A stretch of DNA of 64,000 nucleotides from Rana temporaria (Eukaryota; Chordata; Amphibia; Anura; Ranidae). Within the stretch, counting starts at the first letter, position 1. The number at the start of each line of letters is the position of its first letter. The position numbers and the translations under genes are program-made. The stretch lies in the NCBI RefSeq assembly GCF_905171775.1, contig NC_053501.1, forward strand, positions 16,010,143-16,074,142, given 5' to 3'. Shown in pieces: positions 55,351 through 64,000 of the stretch. A model generated the notes under the pieces. It saw only the letters and a list, made by a program, of their open reading frames with translations. It was not told where the DNA came from and searched no databases.

Positions 55351-56144
55351 GATTAGGACAGATACTCTCAGATACACTGCAGTGTGCGCTCTTCCTGCCG
55401 CCAGGTCCAGGTCCCAACACCACTAGGGGTGGAAACCATTTTTTTTTTACGGCTTCATTGAGTTACTGTTGGTGGAATTAGGTCCATGGCCCTGCAGAAA
55501 ACAAGGCAAGTGTGATTTCAGATGGAGGGTGGGCATCCTTTGAATGTTCATCCATTATGATTAACTACCCGAGTTTAGAGTTTATGCCTTAAAGCTTATG
55601 GAGGGATAAAGGGTGGGATTCATGGATGTCCTTTCTCACCGGATGTATGAAGTAATACACATCATCTGGCTGGGCAGACAGGTCCTCTTTACGAGCCTCA
55701 TCTCCGCATTTAACTCTTGGGGGTTGTGGAGTACACAATGTCTTAGTATCACATGAATATCGGTCTCATGCATGACTGCAGGAACATACTCGTGACACGA
55801 AATCATGGGACTGCTCCCTGCAGATTGGCCTTCTGCACAGAGGAATCCACTTCCTTCCCGCGGCTCCTAGTCATGTGATCGCTCCTATATACAGAATAGG
55901 ATGGAGGTGGCCTCGGGATGGAAGGGACTTCCACCGCCTGGATGGCACAGAATTGCAGTACCAAGTTATTCTCTGCTGTTGACTTTGAGCTGGAGACGCG
56001 CAGGACTGTAGATTAGATGGGATTTAGTGTGGTGGAATAAAAGATTAATAATTTGGTGCAGTTGCCATCATTTATATTCCATAGGGATAAATAGGGACCT
56101 ATGGAGAACATGTTTAACAAGAAAATCACAGATCTGCATGCAGC
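55351..56144. other. SPTLC2 intron, nothing recognised
   Basis: Unique-looking sequence without a splice-bounded coding block. Confidence 0.3.
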
Positions 56145-56974
56145 TTAAAGGGGAGTTCCAGCCTTTTTATGTTTATTTAAAGGTCAGGAGCTGCAAAAAA
56201 ATGTAGCTGCTGATTTTTAATAAACAGACACTTGCCTGCTTCATGGTCCAGCGATGCGGCCGGTGATCTGCCGAGCTGGTTCCGGCTATCGTGAAAGTTC
56301 CTGCGCATGCGCAATCTGACCTGCTGAGATGGTTCCCCGCCAACAGGAAAGTTCCTTCAAGGACTGCGCAGGCGCAAATTTGCCGACGGAAATCTCCGAA
56401 CCTCGGCCGGCATCCAGGGCGACGTGGATTTCGAGGAAAGTGGCCAGTCGGCCTCACGGTCCTCGCTTCGCTCGCTCGGCCTCCTGGCTCTTTTTTTTTT
56501 TTTAACATCCTCCCAATCCACGGGGATGTTAAAGAATGAGCCTGGATGCCCGGGTGAGGTTCGGAGATTTCCTTCGGCAAGTTTGCGCCTGCGCAGTCCT
56601 TAAAAAGGAACTTCCCCGTTAGGGGAACCTCAAGGACAAGTCACCGGAGATGCGGCCACCCGGAGCATCGCTCCTCTCCTTCCCCCCCCCCCCTCTCCGG
56701 GCACCCAGCCATGACAGCTTTCGGCTTCACGGCCGGGGACTCACTGTGCATGCGCGAGTCGCGCTGCACTGTATGAGTGGACAAGCAATCTCCTGGGACC
56801 TGAGAGGAGTCGCCTAGGCGGTCCCTGGGTGGAAGGAGGAAGTGGGACAGGAAGTCCCACTCCTACCGAAGCCCCCACTCCCGCGCCAAAAAAATGACAT
56901 GCCAAATGTGGCATGCAAGGGGATGAGGAGTGCTTAAAGCAGAAGTTCCACTTTTGGGTGGAATTTCACTTTAA
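56145..56974. mobile_element. TTAA-type composite element
   Basis: TTAAAGGGGAGTTCCAGCC to GGTGGAATTTCACTTTAA, TTAA included. The inside has inverted pairs (CTGCGCAGGCGCAAATTTGC with CAAGTTTGCGCCTGCGCAG; AAATCTCCGAACCTC with GAGGTTCGGAGATTT), which points to at least two nested palindromic elements. Confidence 0.65.
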
Positions 56975-57519
56975 GTTTGTGTTTACACACCATCTCAAGC
57001 AATGTGGGCGGAGCTCTGAACGCATTCTACAGGTGTGAGATTCTTGCGTCAAGTCTCCGGGATTGCACATCTGCTGCACCAATAACGGGGGTTCCCCACC
57101 ACGCTTGCTAGCAGCAGAAGCGGGAAGAAAAAGTGTGAGGAACGACAGCAGGAACATATAACTTTTGGTGTCGAGTTATCTGCGGCTGACCCAATGTTGA
57201 AGCATCCATTTGGCTGGACTTCTCACTAATAAGACTTCTCTCTTGCCCTCTTCCGATCAATCTCTCCAGCCCTGGAGAAAATATATGACCTTCCCTCACA
57301 GGAGGAGAAAGAGTTCCTGTCTTCATGTTGGCTCAGAGCCCGAGCAGATACTAACATGACAGTGTGGTGTCAGGCAGGGTGGAGAGAAACCCGGACAATC
57401 CCACACCAAGGTGAAACATTTCAGACTTCATTACTGAAGAGTGCTCAGTGATGAGACACAAAGTCTGGGGCAGACACAGAGTGTAACCTGCCGGAAAAGG
57501 ATGATTGACCTACACTATG

Positions 57520-59540
57520 TTCTGCCTGGTATGTTCAGTAACCTCCAGGAAGAGGAACACGAGGGTGCCAGGAGAGATGACCCTGTAGACAACTTCCTGA
57601 CTAGAACCTTCAGATACTTCCAGGAAGAGGATGGGAGGGTGCCAGAAGAAATGACCCCAAGTAGGACTTCTTATCTGGTATTCTCCTCAATTAAACATCA
57701 AGGAAGTAGACTGGAGGGCGTCAGAGAGAGGACCTTGTATGTTACTTCATGTCTATATCCCAAGATATCGCCAGGACGAGGTTCACAGGGTGCATGGGTG
57801 ATAACCCAATGTGTAACTTCCTGTAGGGTGCCAGGACGGACAACTTCTGTGATTTCCTGTCTAAAATTAGAAGCTACCCACCAGGATGAAGACCAGCGGG
57901 TTTCAGCAGAGATGACGCTGTGTGCTACTTTATATCTGGTATTCTCGGATACCTCCAAGAAGTGAATCAGAGGGTGGAAGAGGGACGACCCTGTGTGCGA
58001 GTTCCTGTATGGAATCCTCACATATCTCAATGAAGATGATGAAGGTTGCCAATAGTGAGGACTTCCTGTCTGGAACCCTCAGATACCACCAGTAACTGGA
58101 CTATAGAGTGCCAGGAGAGAGGATTTCATGCACGATTTCCTGTCTCGAGTTCTGAGCTAGCCCCCACAATAAGGACTAGAGGGCACCGGGAGAAATAACC
58201 CTGTGTGCGACTTCCCGTCTCCTCAGATACTGCTAAGAGCTAGACCAGAGAGTGCATCAATAATGACCCTGTGTCAATTCCTTTATAGTATCCCCAGATA
58301 CCTCCAAAACTAGACCAGAGGGTATCAGGAAAAATGACCCAGTGCGTGACTTCCTGTCTGGTATCCTCGAATATCGCCAAGATCTAGACCAGTGATGGCG
58401 AACCTTGGCACTCCAGATGTTTTGGAACTACATTTCTCAAGATGCTCATGCCCTCTGCAGTGTAGTGGAGCATCATGGGAAATGTAGTTCCAAAACAACC
58501 GCGGTGCCAAGGTTCACCATCACTGATCTAGACCAAAAAGTGCATCAAAGAAAATCCTGTGTGTGAATTTGAATATAGTTTCCCCAGATACTTCCAGAAC
58601 TAGATCAGAGGGTGCCAGGAGAGATGACCTTGTATACGACTTTGTTTGGCATCTTCTCAAAAGTCCAGGAAAAAAAGACTGGTGGGTGCCAGGAGAGATG
58701 ACTCTGCGTGGGACTTCCTGTCTGAAATCCTAAAATACCTCCAGGAATTAGATCAGAGGGTGCCAAGAAAGATGACTCTGTGTGCAACTTCCTACCTGGA
58801 ATCCAGACATACCACCAGTAAGTGGACTGTAAAGTGCCAGAAAAGAGGACTTCATGTGTGATTTCTTATCAAGAATTCTAAACTACCCTCCCCCCCCCCC
58901 CCTCCAGGATAAGGAGCAGAGGGTATCAAAAGCAATAACCCGGTGTGGGACTTCTTGTCTGGAATCCTCACATACCTCCAGGAACTAGTGCAGAGAGTGC
59001 ATCAAAGATGCCCAGTGTGGAAATTCCTATATAGTACCCCCAGAACTAGACCAGAGGGTGCCAGGAGAGATGACTTTGTATGCAACTTTCTGTCCGTTAT
59101 CCTTGCATAGCTCCAGGAAGACCAGAGGGTGCCAGGAAGACCAGAGGGTGCCAGGAAGACCAAAGGGTGCCAGGAAGACCAAAGGGTGCCAGGAAGACCA
59201 AAGGGTGCCAGGAAGACCAAAGGGTGCCAGGAAGACCAAAGGGTGCCAGGAAGACCAAAGGGTGCCAGGAAGACCAAAGGGTGCCAGGAAGACCAAAGGG
59301 TGCCAGGAAGACCAAAGGGTGCCAGGAAGACCAAAGGATGCCAGGAAGACCAGAGGGTGCCAGGAAGACCAGAGGGTGCCAGGAAAAATGATTCTGTGTG
59401 GGTCTGTCTGGAATCCTCAGATACCACCAGGAATTAGACCAGAGGGTACCAAGAGAGAGAACTCCATGCGAGACATCCAGTTTGGAATCCTCAGAAGCCT
59501 CCAGGAAGAGGAGCGGAGGGTGCCAGGGGTGCAAACAACT
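57520..59540. repeat. Degenerate ~90-bp minisatellite with a 19-bp subarray
   Basis: Units with AGAGGGTGCCAGGAGAGATG, then ACCCTGTGTGCGACTTCCTG and TCTGGAATCCTCAGATACC, recur about 20 times. At 59110-59385 only the 19-bp piece AAGACCAAAGGGTGCCAGG is repeated about 14 times. The array is interrupted by the hAT-type MITE at 58390-58525. Open frames here are not supported as genes. Confidence 0.88.
58390..58525. mobile_element. Short palindromic hAT-type MITE, perfect 8-bp duplication
   Basis: 136-bp hairpin CAGTGATGGCGAACCTTGGC..CACCATCACTG flanked by ATCTAGAC on both sides (58382-58389 and 58526-58533). Sister of 17589-17724. Confidence 0.92.
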
Positions 59541-60540
59541 TAGACACAGCCAGGACCAAACAGACAATGAGTGTGGGGCATCCCTTGCCAATGCAGAAGA
59601 CACAGAATATGGTTGCAAAACATGACAATCAGATTTACTCTGCCAGGGTTAGACATGCCAATCAGGAATTGAGGGATGGAAGGAGTTGGCTCCAGCAGAA
59701 ACCACAGCACTGTACACAAGTCATGGCGCACACCAAGGAGCCAAGAATCACCGCCCCAGTCCTCAGCCATGAGAGGCTTCCCAAGGAGGACATATTAGCT
59801 TGATACCAATGCTGGTCATACATAGACCTTTACCAATACGATTACTATAACAATAATTTTGATAAAGTCGATTTTTCAAAATAAATCCATGCCGATATTA
59901 ATAGTTCCAAACAAACATCCTCAAACAAAAAATAATCTAAAGCAATCAAATCTCATTATGTGTAGATCATTGTCTGGGTCTCCAGGGGATGCAAATCAGA
60001 ACACGAGGGCCTCATCAACACACCTGAGACTAGGTGGGGGCTTAGGAGCAGATGATTTTTGATTGGTCAATATTGGTTTCCATGCATCCTATGATTAGAA
60101 GGGAGGGGAACTTTGAGCCAATTGGCTGATATAGGTACGTCAGGCATCATGAACATGGTGCTGCTTTAGCGAATCTGCACACAATCCACATCCAGCCGTA
60201 ACAAGCCATGAAATATATAAAAATAAAATACATTCCTCATCTGGTATATGACGAATGGACTTAGTCAAAAAATGAAGTCCTGCTAGATCACTTCAGGCTT
60301 TTGCAGGTGTCTATACCGTTTAACATTCAGAAATACACCTGTCTCACCCTACTCTGCACATGCTCAGTCTATTTTCAGGCACTGTGCTAAAACTATAGAG
60401 GCCCATCTGACGACATCCTAAAGATTTACTGCCACTCAGGAGCTCAGGGCTTCAGCAAAATGGCAGCCTCCAGCAAAAAAGGAACAGGAGCAATGCTGGA
60501 GGCAATTTACAGCACTCACCGATTATGGTAGAACGTTATT
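59541..60540. other. SPTLC2 intron, nothing recognised
   Basis: No coding block or clear repeat. A short run near 60400-60535 resembles the flank of a TTAA-type element. Confidence 0.3.
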
Positions 60541-61008
60541 AACCGGTTCCTGACCGCCGCACGACGATGTACATCGACAGATTGGCACGGCTGCGCAAAT
60601 GGGAGTACAGGTACTTCCCCATTAATTTGCGAGTCGTGTGCGACACTGCCATAAAGCTCCGTGACAGCGCCTGTGGGACCCGCGATCGGGTCACAGAGAT
60701 AAAGAACGGGGAGATGTTAGTGTAAACACAACATCTTCTCGTTCTGTCTAGGTGACACCGTCACTGATCATGCTCCCTGTCATCAGGAACAACGATCAGT
60801 GATGTGTCACGGCAAGCCACGCCCCCTAACAGTTACAAACACACCCTAGGACACACTTAACCCCTTCAGCAACCCCCCCCTCTACAGGTTAACCCCTTCA
60901 CTGCCAGTGTCATAGTTACAGTAATCAGTGCATTTTTATAGCACTGATCGCTGTAAAAATGATATTGTCTCAAAATGGTGTCAAAAGTGTCCACCATAAT
61001 GTCGCAGT
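60541..61008. mobile_element. Family A-type copy, truncated
   Basis: TTAACCGGTTCCTGACCGCC.. with the GGGGAGATGTTAGTGTAAAC and CACGCCCCCTAACAG blocks. It is cut at about 61008 where a TACCGTATCAGCGTATACCG sequence begins. Confidence 0.7.
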
Positions 61009-61150
61009 TACCGTATCAGCGTATACCGCGCACTTTTTTCCCCTTATAATAAGGGGAAAACCGTGTGTGCACGATATACGCCGATACCTGCGCTCAGTTT
61101 GAATGCCTGTGCCGACATATACCGAGTGCAGTACACTCGGCTACATTCGG
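61009..61150. mobile_element. Partial TACCGTATT-type MITE
   Basis: TACCGTATCAGCGTATACCG and the following 140 bp match the left third of the element at 36469-36970. The right end is missing. Confidence 0.65.
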
Positions 61151-61689
61151 CCAGGTTGGACCCCTAATGCAAAATACCAGCATGCCCTTCATAAATGGTG
61201 GATGACAAATGGGTAGCGCGTGGCAATCTACAACTCCCAGCTTGTCCTTGCCAATCTTGACAGAAAAGATGAGCAATACATAACCAGGTGTCTTCTTCAG
61301 AACTACAAGTCCCAGCATGCCCACACAGTGACTATGAACTGGGGATAAACAGTAAAGCTGGGACTTGTAGTGTCACTGCAGCTAAAGCCACACAAAGCCA
61401 GCGATACACACCATGCATACACACACACATTGTGATATCCATTGCAGTGTATACAGTATTATCACAATAATTTAACCTTGCATTCTGTACAGATCTCAAA
61501 AGGTGTCCTTCACACAACAAAGTACGGCCATAGCAGAGCATGCAACGGCTATGGGCCCCAGAATTACATCTGGTTACACCGAGAGAGATTTACTAAAACT
61601 GGAGCAATTAGAATGTGGTACAGCTTTGCATAGTAACCAAATCAGCTTCTAACTTCAGCTTCTTCAATTAAGCTTTGACAATAAAACCG

Positions 61690-62462
61690 CATAAGAACGC
61701 ATACGTGAGCAGCGCACGCATATGTAAACGGTATTCAAATCACACATGTGAGGTATCGCCACGATCGTTAGAGCAATAATTCTAGCCCTAGACCTCCTCT
61801 AACTCAAAACATGCAATCTGTAGATTTTTTTTTACACATCGCCTATGGAGATTTTAAAGGGTAAAAGTTTGTCGGCATTCCACGAGCGGGAGCAATTTTG
61901 AAGCGTGACATGTTGGGTATCAATTTACTCGGCGTAACATTATCTTTCACAATATTAAAAAAAATTGGGATAATTAAAAAAAGTGTAATTTTTTCCCAAA
62001 AAAGTGCGCTTGTAAGACCGCTGCGCAAATACGGCATGACAGAAAGTATTGCAACGATTGCCATTTTATTCTCTAGGGTGTTAGAATAAAAAATATATAT
62101 AATGTTTGGGGGTTGTAATTAGAGGGAAGGAGATGGCAGTGAAAATAGTGAAAAATTACATATTAGAATTGCTGTTTAACTTGTAATGCAAACGGCCACC
62201 ACCAGATGGCGCCAGCTCACAGAAGGAAGAGCTTGGGACTTCACAAGGCCGCAGCCTCAATTACCAGCCGTCATGGGCCCGCCGCGATTGCGCGACGTGC
62301 ACAGAGACACAGGATCCTGTGCCTCTGTGCGCCCCCACCGCACGTTCACGGTGGGCCCTCGGCGGCCGGCAATTGAGGCCGCGGCCTCAATTACCGGCGG
62401 GCGCCAGGTAACAATTTCTTGTCGCAATTGCGACCTGGCGCCCGGATATTGTCGACCCCTGG
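61690..62462. mobile_element. 5'-truncated relative of the hAT element at 7190
   Basis: It shares CGTGAGCAGCG, CACACATGTGAGGTATCGCC, GGTAAAAGTTTGTCGGCATT and CCACCACCAGATGGCGCCAG with 7190-7929 in the same order, and ends ATTGTCGACCCCTG. It has an extra CpG-rich inverted block at 62235-62440. Confidence 0.75.
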
Positions 62463-62670
62463 ATTATGAAATTAATCGATTATGAAAATTGTAATCGATT
62501 AACCGGCCAGTAACATAATGGGGTTAAAAAAAAAAGTACTTTATAGTACAAAAAAGCAAATCGCTACTGTAAATATTACTTTCACTGTACCACAGTAAAA
62601 AAAATGAACCCCTTACAGTAGCGATTATTTGCTCTTTTTGTACCTATTTTTGTCTTTTTAACCCCATTAT
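62463..62670. repeat. Small palindrome
   Basis: AGTAACATAATGGGGTTAAA pairs with TTTAACCCCATTATGTTACT, and AAATCGCTACTGTAA with TTACAGTAGCGATTA. It is a hairpin of about 150 bp, probably a MITE core. Confidence 0.65.
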
Positions 62671-63089
62671 GTTACTAAACATCTCAGGCCTGGGTCACAC
62701 CTGTTTTTTGGTGCTTTTTGCAGAAACACACTACAGTTCATTTACATGTTTTCCTATGGGACACGTTCACATCCATGATTTTTTTTCAGCTGCTGCGTAT
62801 TTGGAAAGGGCAAGGACTTTTCAACGCAAACCGGTGCTATTTTTTATTTTTTTCAATATACTTCAATGGAGAAGCTGCAGAAAAGCATGTATGAAGACAT
62901 TATTTTTTTTTTTGCAGAAAGTTAAAATATTTTTTTTTTCAAAATTCCCGCCCTTTTTTTTGTTTATATTTGTATGGGGGGGGGGGTGTAAATTTCACTG
63001 CTCTGTTACCACTGAAATTAGCGCAGTGGCCTGGTCATGGAGATGAGAGGGAGACCTTTCAATAACTGGTATTAAAAACTGGTGCGATT

Positions 63090-63700
63090 TTGGGAGGAAT
63101 TGGCAGAAACTCTGTGTCTTGTATTAGAGGGGGGCCACAATTTAATTCTTGTACTGGGAGGTGGTGGGTCACAGGGCCACAATTCCCTGTGTCTTGGTCA
63201 GGGGAGAGGGCACCATGTAGAGGGGGTCGCCAGGCCACAAGACACGGAAATTGGTGCCCTCTCCCCTGACCAAGACATGGGGAATTGTGGCCCTGTGACC
63301 CACCACCTCCCAGTACAAGCTGTGGCCTGGCGACCCCCTCTAACAAGACATTGGAATTGTGGGTAGTGGCCACCCTCCCACCAATAAAAGACAACGTTTT
63401 TGGACTGATGAACCCCCCCCCCAGTACAAGACATTGTGACCCGTTGACTCCATTCTCACCAAATACAACACATGGGCTTCCTGGCATAGTGACCCCTTAC
63501 CCATACAAAACATAAAAATTGTGGCTCAGTGGCTGCCTCCAATCAGTATAAAATGTGGGAAGTGGTGCCCACCGTCTCCTCTACCCAACACATGATACAG
63601 GGTTTGTGAGCGAGTGTGGTCATAAGTTTATCAGTACAAAACATAGGAATTGTGGCCTGGTGACCCCTCTTTCTAATATAATTCCTATGTCTTGTACTTG
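63090..63700. repeat. Degenerate tandem and inverted repeat
   Basis: Units with GGAATTGTGGCCCTGTGACC and CCTCCCAGTACAAGAC occur in both orientations (63130-63190 inverted against 63250-63320). Several overlapping short frames result from it. Confidence 0.65.
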
Positions 63701-63937
63701 TAAAGGGAGGGGGGGGTGCATAGTTTTCAGGATCATCAGGAAAGTAGACACAGAAGCCCCAATTCTCCATCACGATGCTTCTCTGATCCCACATTATATG
63801 AGGTTTGATGGAGATCCCTGAACTCTATCGTACAGAACGAGTCAGGCAACAAGCAGCAACAGCGGAGTGCCCCTTTAATGTGTTGCTATAACTGCCAGCT
63901 ATAAGGATAAAGCACAAAGTGGTGGCAACAACTACAT

Positions 63938-63938
<1 letters not shown>

Positions 63939-63969
<31 letters not shown>
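63939..63969. repeat. Poly-G run
   Basis: About 31 G in a row in CATGG..GACAG context. Confidence 0.95.
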
Positions 63970-63971
<2 letters not shown>

Positions 63972-64000
63972 AGTGTGATGGGGAGCTTTTTTTTTTTATT

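Noticed and set aside
53920..55377. Cys/His-rich open frame of 485 codons resembling a zinc-finger array
   Set aside because: The Cys/His pattern comes from one repeated nucleotide unit; spacing does not fit C2H2 fingers, and frames on the other strand are equally open.
57441..57965. 174-codon open frame with an ATG
   Set aside because: It lies within the degenerate 90-bp repeat; neighbouring units have frameshifts, and it matches nothing I recognise.
57520..59540. CRISPR-like array
   Set aside because: The repeats are head-to-tail without unique spacers, and the locus is vertebrate.

Overview
This is a vertebrate nuclear window, almost certainly from a true frog (family Ranidae; Rana or a close relative). 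The organism call rests on two things. The first is a dispersed repeat family that I recognise as typical of ranid genomes; it is rich in motifs such as CGACGTGGCTCCCAAAC and AATAGAGCTTTCTTTTGG. The second is two clearly vertebrate spliced genes. There is no sign of bacterial, viral or plasmid gene organisation. More than half of the window is transposon-derived sequence and tandem repeats, and nearly all long open frames are translations of minisatellites.

Two protein-coding genes lie in tandem on the minus strand. ISM2 (isthmin-2; secreted, TSP1 plus AMOP domains) is complete in six exons from 13606 down to 4056. All splice junctions and phases agree, giving 417 codons plus a stop. A GC-rich promoter region follows at about 13450-14010, then about 6 kb of repeat-filled intergenic DNA. 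SPTLC2 (large subunit of serine palmitoyltransferase, which starts sphingolipid synthesis) occupies the rest. Its 3' UTR ends near 20069, and its last four coding exons lie at 21063-21182, 22165-22294, 22571-22706 and 42356-42482. From 42483 to the window end I see no further exon, so the upstream exons, including the one with the PLP-binding lysine, must lie beyond 64000. The order SPTLC2-ISM2 matches human 14q24, and SPTLC3-ISM1 on human 20p12 is the paralogous pair. The two proteins have no known joint function; their adjacency is ancestral synteny.

Layout: 1-4055, repeat-rich DNA downstream of ISM2; 4056-13606, ISM2, with introns 1 and 5 almost wholly minisatellite and intron 2 holding nested transposons; 13607-20068, promoter region and intergenic MITEs; 20069-64000, SPTLC2, mostly two very long introns. 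The repeats fall into TTAA-flanked elements (piggyBac- or Kolobok-type), hAT-type MITEs with 8-bp target duplications, TA-flanked Tc1/mariner-type elements, one LINE 3' end, about ten minisatellites with units of roughly 18-90 bp, several microsatellites, and one 100-N assembly gap after a 110-bp poly-G run.

I did not find a new gene system. The most informative material is structural: nested insertions that define element ends exactly, large palindromes, sense-strand pyrimidine minisatellites in the last introns of both genes, and a nested minisatellite at 57.5-59.5 kb.
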